The notes under the pieces are model-generated. The model was not told the origin of the DNA. It saw nothing but the letters and a program-made list of their open reading frames with translations, and did not search any database. DNA of 64,000 nucleotides from positions 372,001 to 436,000 of the forward strand of contig JAJPIL010000014.1 in NCBI GenBank assembly GCA_021324755.1. Direction: 5' to 3'. This DNA is from Pseudomonadota bacterium (GTDB lineage Bacteria > Desulfobacterota > Binatia > Binatales > Binataceae). The translations under genes were made by a program, and so were the position numbers. Shown here one piece after another: positions 25,434 to 34,384 of the stretch. The stretch's first letter is position 1. Each line of letters opens with the position of its first letter.

Positions 25434-25817
25434 CTAAGGAATTATTATGCCTCGCCGAACTCTATTCGTAGCGTCAATCTCGAACAAATAGTGCGGTTGG
25501 TTCGGATAAGTGTATAGGTAGACCGCTCCACCAGTTACGTCTGACTTCGAAATTCGGCTCGGTCTGCCCAGCTTCCGGATAAGCTCGCCCACACCTTGGC
25601 CAACAAAACTTTCGGGAGAGACGTTGAGCGCTCGCGTCCCAGTCTGGACTGTCGACACACTGTTTGAATTTTTTCTAAGGTCTGTGTCGTACTCCGAAGC
25701 GCTCCTAGCGCCGCAGCCAAGAATAGTTGTGACAGATGTTAACCAGGCGACTGCGCCGAGTCCTCCGAAAACTCTGGCAATCGACGTAAGAACCAGCTCT
25801 TTTCTCGGGCTCCACAT
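25434..25817 (-). CDS. Small lipoprotein A, first of a tandem pair
   Basis: 127 residues. The N terminus (MWSPRKELVLTSIARVF) is basic then hydrophobic, and TTILGCG supplies the lipobox with the cysteine at about residue 35. The mature part carries FVGQGVGELIRKLGRPSRI and the ending GGAVYLYTYPNQPHYLFEID, then NRVRRGII. The paralogue at 25004 has the same ordered features at about one third identity by eye, with the glycine turn, the LG-x-P segment and the QPHY-x-FE motif in register. It is the first of two on the same strand. The envelope cluster of porin, lipoprotein and PstS follows on the same strand to the right. Function is unknown. Confidence 0.72.
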   Translation of the reverse strand: MWSPRKELVLTSIARVFGGLGAVAWLTSVTTILGCGARSASEYDTDLRKNSNSVSTVQTGTRALNVSPESFVGQGVGELIRKLGRPSRISKSDVTGGAVYLYTYPNQPHYLFEIDATNRVRRGIIIP

Positions 25818-25862
25818 TGATCCATCCCTGATGGCCGGCGACCAAAAAGTCTAATATAGCCT

Positions 25863-25881
25863 TTTTTGGCGGCCCGAACAG
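25863..25881. repeat. Upstream segment shared by the lipoprotein pair, copy 2
   Basis: TTTTTGGC-G-GCCC-G-AACAG, the counterpart of the element at 25381-25398. It lies 46 bases upstream of lipoprotein A on the minus strand. Confidence 0.55.
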
Positions 25882-26049
25882 AACAGGGATGGTGGGTCTT
25901 GAGGTTTTTCGACGTAATATCACCGACTCGTCGGCAAAAGACTGATCCGGGCGATGACCAGTTCGGCATAGCGCCGACGTCAGGCATCGAAAAAACGCGT
26001 CGAATGCCGAGATTCCTAACGGCTTTGGTAAGCGTGTAGTCTTGCCTAA

Positions 26050-27747
26050 TCAGAATGCGTACTCCAAGTTCATCATGATGCAGTCGATGCTGTCGGGAAC
26101 AACTTTGCTTATCTGGGTAACGCCGGCATACTGGCTGGGAAGCACAAAGCCGAAGCGTTGCGCCTCGGACACAGGGAAGTTGAACTGTTTGTGGTAGTAG
26201 ATAATACCCTGATAGTCGATCGCGATGCGGACGTATTCGTTGACTTGGTAGCTTATGCCGACGACCACGCGGTAGAAGTCGAACGGGTTAACTGGCACCG
26301 CTGTGTTCGCCAGCCACCACTCAAGCCAACCAAAAAGCGTAAATGGGGTGTCGCCCAGTAACACATGCCCGAACAGGTTAAAGCCTTGCTGAAAGGTGCG
26401 ACCGTTGTTTTGCAGCGCGTTGGCCAAATTGGCCCACAGCGTTTGCGACTCGACTAGCGCCGGCACGGTCGGCACGAGCCCAAACGCCTCGGCCGGTCCG
26501 GAACCGCTGAACATATTTCCTGGCGTCCAAGCGTTTCGTCCCCAATCGTACTCGAACGCAATTCCCCACGTATCCGCAGTATAGTGAATGATTTCCGCGA
26601 GACGTTCGATCTCGGCCTGAGGCCCCTTGAGCACCGCGGGCGAGCTGAAAACGTCTGGCGTTACGTTGCCCCATCCGATGTCGTAAAAGGTAGTAATACC
26701 CAAGCCGTCGTACCGCCATCGCGCTCCGAACGGATAAAATGACACGCGGGCCATTGCCTCCTTGGTATTTGCCTGTTCAAACTGGTGAAAGTTGCCCTCG
26801 TCGAATACGCCCACGTTGTAGTCGATATACTGCAAGCGCTCCGGCCCGAGGCGGATCGGTCCCTGAAGGGTGATGCCAGGGAAAGTTGAAGCAATGCTCA
26901 TGTTCCAAGTGACCAGGTTAACGTAGCGGAACTGGTAAAGGTCTTCTTCCCAGGGCACTAGGGGTTCCGGCTGCTGACCGATGACTAAGCTATCATCGCT
27001 CAACGCGTCGATTCCGGAAAAAATTCTTGTATACTGAGCGTACCCGTACTTGAGACGCCATGTATAATCGCCATTGACCGTGTTACCTATCGCGCTAATC
27101 GCCCCAAATTGTGTCGCGTTCGTTCCTCCCGTCTGGCGATAAAGGTTGGGCGTGATTCGCAAGATCCAGTCGTTGGTGGGATTGAAGAAAACGTTCAAGT
27201 ACGAACGCGTAATATCTATTGAGTTAAAACCCCCGTTGCCCGGACCAGGCTGGTTAATTTGCGTGAGCAATTGGGGACCGTACCCAGTACGTGGATAGAA
27301 CGCCCAGTCGGCCCAGAATTGCGCGCCGACGTACATCTTGCTGCTCAACGTATCAATATAATGCTGCCAGGCGGGCACAATCTGATTTACCTGTTCGGTG
27401 GTCTTTTCGAGATTGCTCTGAACTTCCCGCGTCTTCGCTTCCAACGCTTCCTGGCGCTGCTTGACTTCTTGGATCTGCTGTTGGACAGGCGGTTGCCCGC
27501 CGAGCGCGGACGTTAGAGCGCTGGGTGAAATAGTGAACGGAACTCGCCCAGGCCCAGGCTTGATGAAGAGCTGGCCTGTGTTGGGATCCACAAAAAGATG
27601 CACCTCTCCTGAGTTTGTTGCGCCGCCGCTCGCTGTTACGGTTGCTGTCTGCCCCCAAAGGGTCGCCGATAGCCCTAGCACTTGAAGTAGTGCTAAAACT
27701 CCAGAAATCGACGTTCTAGTCACTGTAGTCTTTCGCATCATAGGCAT
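26050..27747 (-). CDS. Outer-membrane beta-barrel porin with N-terminal coiled coil
   Basis: About 565 residues from the ATG at 27747 (Mets at 27741 and 27738 are alternatives). After a signal peptide ending near LWGQ there is a short Gly/Thr segment and a coiled coil (VQQQIQEVKQRQEALEAKTR...). The rest is a long run of alternating aromatic and polar strands, with WRLKYGYAQYTRIF, FRYVNLVTWNM and a final strand MMNLEYAF. A C-terminal Phe is the signature of beta-barrel proteins assembled by BamA. Coiled coil plus barrel is the layout of phosphate-selective and related trimeric porins (OprP/O, OprO-like), and PstS lies nearby, so phosphate uptake is a reasonable guess. The family was not confirmed. 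Confidence 0.75.
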   Translation of the reverse strand: MPMMRKTTVTRTSISGVLALLQVLGLSATLWGQTATVTASGGATNSGEVHLFVDPNTGQLFIKPGPGRVPFTISPSALTSALGGQPPVQQQIQEVKQRQEALEAKTREVQSNLEKTTEQVNQIVPAWQHYIDTLSSKMYVGAQFWADWAFYPRTGYGPQLLTQINQPGPGNGGFNSIDITRSYLNVFFNPTNDWILRITPNLYRQTGGTNATQFGAISAIGNTVNGDYTWRLKYGYAQYTRIFSGIDALSDDSLVIGQQPEPLVPWEEDLYQFRYVNLVTWNMSIASTFPGITLQGPIRLGPERLQYIDYNVGVFDEGNFHQFEQANTKEAMARVSFYPFGARWRYDGLGITTFYDIGWGNVTPDVFSSPAVLKGPQAEIERLAEIIHYTADTWGIAFEYDWGRNAWTPGNMFSGSGPAEAFGLVPTVPALVESQTLWANLANALQNNGRTFQQGFNLFGHVLLGDTPFTLFGWLEWWLANTAVPVNPFDFYRVVVGISYQVNEYVRIAIDYQGIIYYHKQFNFPVSEAQRFGFVLPSQYAGVTQISKVVPDSIDCIMMNLEYAF

Positions 27748-27969
27748 CGCGCAAAGCTTCGTCTTGCGGCTAATCCTCGAATTTTTTGGAGACGAGTCGC
27801 CGTAACCAAAGCACACACCTACCCTGTCAGGTTGGAAGCCCCGAAAAAGGTTTTCCGTCCTCACCGATTTGGCAAAGGCTGATGTTAGGGGCTTACGACC
27901 TTAGCGGATCATAATCTTCAAAAAGCTCAACTACGTTTTCTCGGTTGACGTCGATTGAGTCGTGCTTCT

Positions 27970-28314
27970 TTAAGACTTTGGAGAGTTTCCCTGAAAGCTT
28001 GGCGGCTGACCGGCTTGCTGCTTGTGGTCATTGGAGGGTTCTTTCTTTTGCTTCATTGCCAGCCTTCGTTGTGACAGTTGATGCTCCGTATAGACCTTAC
28101 CATTGCAAGCGTAAAGGACGGGGCTAGATATCGTCACTAGCGCGCAGTGGCGAACGTCAGGCGGTGGATCGTTGTCCGCAATGCGAGCTGATTTAGGAGG
28201 ATCCGAAGACGCTATCTGGGCTTTCGTGGTGGCGCAGCCAGCTAGCGTCGCAAGTAAAAAAAGCGATGTCCCGACGACCACACCCAATTTAACGGTTTCT
28301 GCGCGCTCGCCCAT
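27970..28314 (-). CDS. Small lipoprotein of unknown function
   Basis: 114 residues from the Met at 28314. The frame is open to 28470 and other starts are possible, including one at 28389 with GGAGG 12 bases upstream, but a signal-peptide start fits best. The signal peptide GVVVGTSLFLLATLAGC has the lipobox cysteine about 26 residues in. The mature region is polar with two further cysteines (HCALVT and YACNGKVY), followed by a Lys/Gln-rich tail. I recognise no family. It lies between the porin and pstS on the same strand, with about 240 bases on either side, so one transcript is possible. Confidence 0.55.
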   Translation of the reverse strand: MGERAETVKLGVVVGTSLFLLATLAGCATTKAQIASSDPPKSARIADNDPPPDVRHCALVTISSPVLYACNGKVYTEHQLSQRRLAMKQKKEPSNDHKQQAGQPPSFQGNSPKS

Positions 28315-28558
28315 CCTGATGTACCTGATGGAATTGCTCAAGGCTCTGAAAGTCCAAGATTCTTTCTCTCGATACATAGAACTTTCCATGCCTTGTCTAT
28401 TCCTCCATCTAATATCCGAGACTTTAAATCGAAACTTCTCGTGTAACATTTCCAGCGGTTTAAGCGTCATTCCTAAATATCAACTCGTTATTACCATCTA
28501 CTGATTGCATGTGAATTAGCGACATATGAACTTTGCGTTAAATAGGCCGCATCCCAAT

Positions 28559-29665
28559 TCAACGGGAGGACAGCTGAATCGTTGCAAGTTGCCGTTCCTC
28601 GGCGGCTACGACTTGAGGCGGCAGTGGCGCGTAGTAAAGCGACAGAGCGTATTTTTGACCCTCATGAAGCGCCCAGCGCAAAAAGCCGACGATGGCGCGA
28701 CCTTTGGCCGGGTCTTTCTGGTGCTGGTATACGAGCAGATAAGTATAGGCTGAGATGGGGTACGAGTTCGGACCAGGTGCGTCTGTAATCGACACCCTGA
28801 AGTCCGCGGGCATCTGAGAAGCCAAGGCCGCAGCTGCGGCGGTTACTGACTCGAGGCTTGGAGCGATCCAATTGCCGTCGCGATTTTGAATTTCTGCGGT
28901 CGGCAATCTGTTGCTCAAGGCATAGATCAGTTCGACGTAGCCAATGGCGCCGGGCGTTTCTTTTATCAGAGCCGTAACGCCCTCGTTGCCTTTACCCCCA
29001 AGTCCGACCGGCCATCGCAGGGAAGTCGACTTGCCTACCTGTTTTGCCCATTCAGGACTGACTTTGGATAGATAGTCCGCGAAAACGTAAGTTGTGCCGC
29101 TGCCGTCGGAACGATGGCATACCACGATATCGCTGTCTGGGAGATGGGCCTGTGGGTTGAGTCGCACAAGCTCAGGATCGTTCCACTTCGTGATTTTGCC
29201 GAGATATATGTCCGCGATAGCCTTGCCGGTAAGTCGGAGCCGCTGACTTACTCCGGGTAGGTTATAGGTAATTACGTCTGCTCCGAGCACAGTCGGAAAA
29301 TGAAGAATTTTGTCAGGAGCGGCCTTGAGCTGTTCGTCGGTCAAGGGCGCGTCGCTGGCACCCATGTCTACGGTCCCGTTCAGAAGTTGGCGAATCCCAC
29401 CGCCAGAGCCAATCGACTGATAGTTGAACTGCACGTCTGGGTCGATCCGCTCGTACACCGCAAACCATTTCGACTGTAGCGGGTAGACAAAAGTCGATCC
29501 GGCCGCGTTTATGAGGAGACTCGCGAATAAAGTGGACACCGACGCAGCAACCATAATGAAGAAGCTTGCTGCGAGCAGGGAAATGATCTTTCCGATTGAG
29601 CTTGCGTTGCGCGTGCGTTCCATCTTCGCTAGGTGCGTGAACAGCGATTGATAAAGTTTGCCCAT
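28559..29665 (-). CDS. pstS: Phosphate ABC transporter substrate-binding protein
   Basis: Periplasmic phosphate-binding protein of 368 residues. An N-terminal hydrophobic segment (about residues 27-52, KIISLLAASFFIMVAASVST) could be a signal peptide or membrane anchor. The mature part begins INAAGSTFVYPLQSKW, the PstS phosphate-contact TF segment, then GSGGGIRQLLNGTVDMGASDAPL. SDGSGTTYVFADYLSKV is the second phosphate-contact motif, and GKGNEGVTALIKETPGAIGYVE is the later PstS signature. The pstC, pstA and pstB genes are not adjacent. A repeat that fits a Pho box lies about 90 bases upstream. The C-terminal tail beyond GQKYALSLYYAPLP is typical. The ATG lacks a strong ribosome site. Confidence 0.92.
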   Translation of the reverse strand: MGKLYQSLFTHLAKMERTRNASSIGKIISLLAASFFIMVAASVSTLFASLLINAAGSTFVYPLQSKWFAVYERIDPDVQFNYQSIGSGGGIRQLLNGTVDMGASDAPLTDEQLKAAPDKILHFPTVLGADVITYNLPGVSQRLRLTGKAIADIYLGKITKWNDPELVRLNPQAHLPDSDIVVCHRSDGSGTTYVFADYLSKVSPEWAKQVGKSTSLRWPVGLGGKGNEGVTALIKETPGAIGYVELIYALSNRLPTAEIQNRDGNWIAPSLESVTAAAAALASQMPADFRVSITDAPGPNSYPISAYTYLLVYQHQKDPAKGRAIVGFLRWALHEGQKYALSLYYAPLPPQVVAAEERQLATIQLSSR

Positions 29666-29734
29666 ACCAAGTCTCGGCTGCCTTCAATACTAAGAGCTGG
29701 GGATTTCGGACGCTTTAAGCGATTGTGAAAAGGA

Positions 29735-29763
29735 TTTGACGATTTGTTACAAAACCGTTACAA
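29735..29763 (-). promoter_or_regulatory. Pho-box-like direct repeat upstream of pstS
   Basis: On the minus strand TTGTAAC-GGTT-TTGTAAC-AAAT are two copies of a 7-bp unit spaced 11 bases apart (plus-strand GTTACAA at 29746 and 29757). A weaker third unit (CGTCAAA) follows. An 11-base period with a TGTMAY-like core is what PhoB-type activators bind. It lies 81 bases before the pstS ATG, with CACAAT as a possible -10 about 18 bases downstream. Confidence 0.6.
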
Positions 29764-30095
29764 AGCGCCGGATGGGTTGTTCTCCTTCTAAGGCTTTGCG
29801 GGTCAAGAACGGAAAGATCGAGCGCCATAGCGCGGTCCTTACGATGTCGGTGCGGGCAGGCGTTGTCGCAAGGTGACCGAGCACCTTGTGAAACAGCAAC
29901 GCTCTACAGCTCGGAGTTCGAGTTGCGAAGCCGACGAGAAGGTTTGGATTTAGGTGGATTTAAGTGGCGTGAGAGGGCGGTATTGGTTTTTGCCAAGCGT
30001 GCTGCGTTATAAACGAGCACGCTCACAACGGACATGATGGTTTTAGGCGCCTATCGTCGCCTAAACCGTGAAACCCTGGCGTAAATCGGGTGAGC
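29764..30095. other. Intergenic region behind the ThDP enzyme gene
   Basis: About 330 bases between the pstS promoter and the end of the ThDP enzyme gene. Its right end holds the hairpin at 30039-30067. A 10-base imperfect direct repeat (GGATTTAGGT, GGATTTAAGT) lies near 29945. No gene or RNA is recognisable. Confidence 0.4.
30039..30067 (-). terminator. Inverted repeat downstream of the ThDP enzyme gene
   Basis: GGTTTTAGGCG (30039-30049) pairs with CGCCTAAACC (30058-30067), a 10-bp stem with one bulged T and an 8-base loop. It is about 30 bases past the stop of the ThDP enzyme gene on the minus strand. There is no T-run, so it may not be a standard intrinsic terminator. Confidence 0.5.
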
Positions 30096-31649
30096 TTATG
30101 ACGCCATGACCATTTCGATTAGCTGGGGGCCGCGGTCACTCAAGGCACGTCCGAGCGCCTTGGCCAGACTTTCCGCGTTCTCGACTCTGACACCTTCGAC
30201 GCCCATTCCCTTGGCCAACGCCACCCAATCGATGGGTGGGTTGTCGAGCTGCGTAAGTTTTAGAGCGGCTGGCCCAGGCTCTTTGATCCCCGCGCGCGCA
30301 AGCTCGATTTGGAGGATTCGGTAGCTGTGGTTGTTACAGATAAGCGTAATTACGTCGAGCCCTTCTCGCGCTTGTGTCCATAGCGCTTGGAGCGTGTACA
30401 TTGCGCTACCGTCAGCCTGAAACGAGATAACTCTACGCTCTGGGCACGCTAATGCTGCACCGGTGGCGCACGGCAACCCTTGGCCGATCGCACCTCCGGT
30501 CAGCGCCAGATAAGTGTGGCGGAAAGCGTTGGAAGAGGCGCTAAAGAACGGCAGGCCCGACGTCGCGGCTTCGTCGACTACGATCGCATTATCGGGCGCA
30601 AGCGCGGCTATCACGGCGCCGACCGCGCCAGCTGTCAAAGGTCCATGTGGTAGAGCCGGTCGCTGCGGGTGCGCGGTCGTGGCACCGCCAGCACCTGCAC
30701 CGAGCGTGTCAGCCAACGCCTCGAGTGCTGCTGCAGCGTCGTGCTCCGGACGCGCAAGTTCCGCCACCTCAACGTGCGGCGGAATTAAGTAGCTTGGCGT
30801 GTTCGGATAGCCAAAAAAAGCTACCGGTTGGCGAGCCCCCGCAAGGATTATTGAGCGAAAGCCCGACAATGTCTGGATCGCCTGCTCGGGAAAGTAGGGC
30901 AAACGAGTGAGCGTGGGCAAGTCGGGCCCGCGCTCGACACGCGCTGGGAACGTTTCACATATCAAGGCGCAGCCACACAGTCGGGCAACGCGTGAAGCAG
31001 CGCGAAGGCCGCGTTCGCGCAGTGCCAACCCACCCAGCAGCAGGGCAGACGGTCCGTCCTGGCGCAGGAGTTTCGCAGCGTTCTCTACTGCTTCTTGCGC
31101 GGGAACCGGCAAAGCAGGCTCGCCAGGCGGGGCAACCGTGCTCTGCCTACACTCGTTCCATTGGCAATCAGCCGGCACGATCAGGGTTGCAATTCGACCA
31201 GGGTTGCGTCCCGCGACCGCAATCGCCTCGGCCAAATCCGTGCTAGCTGAATCCGCTGAGGCTACAGTTTTAATCCAAGCCGAAACGGGTTTGGCTAGCG
31301 AGATAATATCTGAAGTGAGAGGCGCGTCGGCGGCCCGATGCCATGTGGCATGGTCGCCCACCACGTTAACCACTGGAGACCTGGCTCGCTTGGCGTTGTG
31401 CAAATTGGCAATCCCATTGGCAAAACCAGGCCCCAAGTGCAGCAATGTCATAGCCGGCCGGTCGGTCATGCGCGCATAGCCGTCCGCCGCGCCAGTGCAA
31501 ACGCCCTCGAAAAGACATAGCACCGGTTTTATTCCGCCCACCCGATCGAGCGCCACCACGATCGGCATCTCGGTCGTGCCTGGATTCGCAAAACACACTT
31601 TGATGCCGCTAGCTCGTGCCGTGAGAACTAGCCCTTCTGCCCCGTTCAT
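30096..31649 (-). CDS. Thiamine-diphosphate-dependent enzyme, acetolactate-synthase/benzoylformate-decarboxylase-like
   Basis: ThDP enzyme of 517 residues from the ATG at 31649, which has GGAG nine bases upstream. The N-terminal pyrimidine-binding domain contains the activating Glu in LCLFEGVCTGAADGYARM and the segment CFANPGTTEMPIV. A central domain (about 180-340) follows. The C-terminal pyrophosphate domain has FQADGSAMYTLQALWTQ, with the metal-binding GDG-like segment and the NNHSYRIL motif after it. This subgroup, often called acetolactate synthase large subunit but lacking a regulatory partner, includes benzoylformate decarboxylase-like proteins. No ilvN or ilvC gene adjoins, so valine synthesis is not supported; the substrate is unknown. 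Confidence 0.82.
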   Translation of the reverse strand: MNGAEGLVLTARASGIKVCFANPGTTEMPIVVALDRVGGIKPVLCLFEGVCTGAADGYARMTDRPAMTLLHLGPGFANGIANLHNAKRARSPVVNVVGDHATWHRAADAPLTSDIISLAKPVSAWIKTVASADSASTDLAEAIAVAGRNPGRIATLIVPADCQWNECRQSTVAPPGEPALPVPAQEAVENAAKLLRQDGPSALLLGGLALRERGLRAASRVARLCGCALICETFPARVERGPDLPTLTRLPYFPEQAIQTLSGFRSIILAGARQPVAFFGYPNTPSYLIPPHVEVAELARPEHDAAAALEALADTLGAGAGGATTAHPQRPALPHGPLTAGAVGAVIAALAPDNAIVVDEAATSGLPFFSASSNAFRHTYLALTGGAIGQGLPCATGAALACPERRVISFQADGSAMYTLQALWTQAREGLDVITLICNNHSYRILQIELARAGIKEPGPAALKLTQLDNPPIDWVALAKGMGVEGVRVENAESLAKALGRALSDRGPQLIEMVMAS

Positions 31650-32179
31650 GCAGCGAAGCTCCTTTTTTTCCGTTACGCAAGCAAAAATCCCGCTCTGGCT
31701 CAAGCGAAGTCACGACGCACCCTACGACAATTTGAGAGCAGCAAAGGGGTAATACATCCGAACACACAGTCGTTCGAGCTCCAGTAAACGGCGCGGCCAG
31801 CGCTTGTGCCTCCTTTAAGTCCCGTATTACATCACCAAAGAGCGATTTACCTAGTCGGCCTTTTCCGCCGGTTCTTGCAAGCCCGAACCTTAAAAGCCTT
31901 TCGCTCGGTTACCTCGTAGCTCGGCGAAAGCGTGCGTCGACGCGCCGAATCTTCATGCTGATACAATTTCAGGGGTGAGCATTTGGTCATTAGTGAGAAA
32001 GTTGCGGTGTTGATAGATAGTGTACCCGCGAGATAGTGTACCCGCGAACAACGCCGAGATTGCTTGTCGAAGAGCCAATCAGGCTAAGTCAGGCGGATGG
32101 TGAAAAGGTCTTGGTTCTCAAAGTGCCGTTGCCCCCCGCAGGGCCGAGTGCAAAAATTTTATTTACGAGGGGCGAAATC
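31650..32179. other. Intergenic region with a 16-bp tandem duplication
   Basis: About 530 bases between divergent genes for the ThDP enzyme and the VWA protein. It must hold both promoters. The tandem duplication at 32016-32047 is the only clear structure. Confidence 0.45.
32016..32047. repeat. Perfect 16-bp tandem duplication upstream of the VWA gene
   Basis: GATAGTGTACCCGCGA at 32016-32031 is followed without a gap by an identical copy at 32032-32047. It lies about 130 bases before the probable GTG start of the VWA protein. It may be a recent slippage product or a duplicated regulator site. Confidence 0.9.
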
Positions 32180-33418
32180 GTGAATACCTTAGCTTTTTTG
32201 GTCAAAGATACAGTCCGTAAAGGAAACGTTTTTAGGCTGGCCACGCTTTTTTTAGTTGCGATTACTCTTGCAATTTTTGCCACGCCGAGCTTCGCTCAGC
32301 AGGGCGGGTACCGGTATCCTGAGCTTACGCCACCGGGCGGTCAACAGGGAGGAACAAATCCACCCTCAGGTGTGCTCGAAATACCGTCGCACCAGCCCAA
32401 CGCGCCTCCGTCAACGGCTATCATTCCGCCCCAGATGCCTCAGTCTGGCTCGCAGCAGGTGATTCCTCCACAAACGCCCCAGGCGACGGGAGAGCTTGAG
32501 ATTCCGCCGCGCCAGATTCGCTCGCAGCCTGGTTACGTTCAGGTGACGGTTACGGTGACGAACCAGGACGGAGGCTACGTCGGAGACCTTCAAAAGAACG
32601 ATTTTAAATTGTACGAGGACGGCATCGAGCGGCAAATCGTGTATTTCCGGCACGATCTGAACACGCCCGTATCGGTTGGAATCCTCGTCGACACCTCGGG
32701 CAGCATGGAGCCCAAACTGGCTCAGGCGCGAGCCGCGATCGCCCAGTTCGTGCGCGACTTGAATCCGAAGGACGATATTTTTCTATTTGCCTTTTCCAGC
32801 CGTCCGTTTTTGCTCCAACCGTTCACCACGGATCATGAACTCGTCTTGGCTCGACTGGCGCTTCTTCACGCCTTTGGCCGCACCGCACTGTACGACGCGA
32901 TTCTTGACGGCCTGTTGATGGTAGAACGGGGTCGTTACGACAAGAAAGCATTACTGGTGATAACGGACGGGATGGACAACGCAAGCATATACTCTTTAAG
33001 CCAGGTGGTCTCCCAGGCGCGGCGCTTGGGAGTCCTGATTTATTCGATCGGTATCGGGAACCCGAACATCGCGGCATCTTCTCCTTGGGCGTCCTTTCTC
33101 GGCCCGTTCGGTTTTGGCGGTGCGTTTGACTACGACAGGGTTGATGCCGCCACGCTGGAGACGCTTTCGCGAGAGACCGGCGCGCGAACGTTCCTGATCC
33201 GGGAAGTGGGCGATGGGGCGCAACTTCAGCGCGCGACTGCCACAATAAGCAAGGAGCTGCGCCAGCAGTATACCCTTGGTTTTATCTCTCCTGACCCCGA
33301 ACGCGGTGGCTACCGAAGACTGCGGGTCGAGGTGCCAGATAGACTGGGGGTCAGAGTGCGCGTGCGCGAAGGCGTAACTGTTGGTTCCGGCGGTGGGTTC
33401 GGGCCTCCGCCCTCGTGA
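32180..33418 (+). CDS. Exported VWA-domain protein
   Basis: About 412 residues from a GTG at 32180 with GAGGGG seven bases upstream. The frame is open to an ATG at 32036, but that extension lacks a ribosome site and overlaps the repeat. A signal peptide (VFRLATLFLVAITLAIFATPSFA) is followed by a Pro/Gln/Ser-rich region (about 40-115) with two LEIP repeats. Then comes a short beta-rich segment and a von Willebrand A domain with an intact MIDAS, DTSGSM at about 171-176, and the TDGMDN metal loop. The layout resembles the VWFA-related domain proteins of Acidobacteria and deltaproteobacteria. Such domains bind proteins; the ligand is unknown. Stands alone in its direction. Confidence 0.78.
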   Translation: MNTLAFLVKDTVRKGNVFRLATLFLVAITLAIFATPSFAQQGGYRYPELTPPGGQQGGTNPPSGVLEIPSHQPNAPPSTAIIPPQMPQSGSQQVIPPQTPQATGELEIPPRQIRSQPGYVQVTVTVTNQDGGYVGDLQKNDFKLYEDGIERQIVYFRHDLNTPVSVGILVDTSGSMEPKLAQARAAIAQFVRDLNPKDDIFLFAFSSRPFLLQPFTTDHELVLARLALLHAFGRTALYDAILDGLLMVERGRYDKKALLVITDGMDNASIYSLSQVVSQARRLGVLIYSIGIGNPNIAASSPWASFLGPFGFGGAFDYDRVDAATLETLSRETGARTFLIREVGDGAQLQRATATISKELRQQYTLGFISPDPERGGYRRLRVEVPDRLGVRVRVREGVTVGSGGGFGPPPS

Positions 33419-33700
33419 TCGTCAAGCGGCCGAGACACGATCTTCGCAAACGCCCAGGCAACGGCCGACTTGCGGTGCGATTTCTTGTGATCGTAGCGTG
33501 CGAACTTTCCGACGCTGCGCCTAGGCCGAACGAAAAGCTAGTCGTTGCCCGACGCTAAACACAAGCCGGGCGCTCCGGCACTATGCTCGATTGTGCGCGG
33601 GTTAACGGAAGTTCTCCGCGTGGGCGTCTTTTTCCGTCCCCCTGTTTTTGCGAAACCACGCAATCAGGGAGAGCTGTTTCACGTCACCATTGGGTCGGCC

Positions 33701-34384
33701 TTAAGTGGGGAATGGAGGAGCAAACGCCCGCTCCGGGTCGGCGAGTAGGTTTAAAAATTTGATCTCGGCAAAGTCGCCGACGATTTCAACTCCGGAGAAG
33801 GCCGCATTGTCAACCCGGATGCGGTGAAAGTTGGCAAGGTCGAGCCCCATGAAATGGCATATCAAAGTGCGGATAATATCTCCGTGCGAGACGAATAATA
33901 GGCGACGCCCCGCGTTTTGCGAAAGTGCTCTGGCAACGGCCTGGCGTCCGCGCGCCTGAACGTCGGCTATCGTCTCTCCTCCTGGCGTGGGGCGCTCGAG
34001 AGGGAATTTCTTGTAAAGTAGGTAATCCTCGTCCTTTAGCAACTCCTTATAGGTCATTCCCTCCCATTTCCCGTAGCGCACCTCTTCTAGCTGGGGCTCG
34101 TCGATTATTTCTATTCCGCCAAGCCCAGCGGAAAGGATTTCCGCGGTTTGACGGGCGCGCCTTAAAGGGCTGGTGTAGATAAGGTCGGGCTTGAGCTTGC
34201 GCGCGATCGCGACGGCTGCCTTTACTTGCGCGATTCCTCGCTCGTCAAGCGACACCGGTTGGCGACCCATCACCCTCCCCTCGCGGTTCCATGCCGTCTC
34301 ACCATGCCGAGCCAGGATAACAAATCCGCGCAAAGCGTTTGGCTCGCTGAGCTTCTGTGCCACGTAAAATGGTCCGAGCGCCAT
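33701..34384 (-). CDS. Histidine phosphatase family protein (phosphoglycerate-mutase-like)
   Basis: 227 residues. The catalytic RHG motif is in VILARHGETAWNREG near residue 25, the second arginine is in SPLRRARQTAE near residue 80, a catalytic Glu sits in LEEVRYGKWEG, and the second histidine is in FVSHGDIIRTL near residue 165. The set identifies the broad phosphatase/mutase family, which includes alpha-ribazole phosphatase (CobC), phosphoglycerate mutase and others. There is no cobalamin gene beside it, so the substrate is open. The ATG at 34384 has only a distant GAGGT. It stands alone and is followed 160 bases away by the MoeB-like gene on the same strand. Confidence 0.8.
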   Translation of the reverse strand: MALGPFYVAQKLSEPNALRGFVILARHGETAWNREGRVMGRQPVSLDERGIAQVKAAVAIARKLKPDLIYTSPLRRARQTAEILSAGLGGIEIIDEPQLEEVRYGKWEGMTYKELLKDEDYLLYKKFPLERPTPGGETIADVQARGRQAVARALSQNAGRRLLFVSHGDIIRTLICHFMGLDLANFHRIRVDNAAFSGVEIVGDFAEIKFLNLLADPERAFAPPFPT

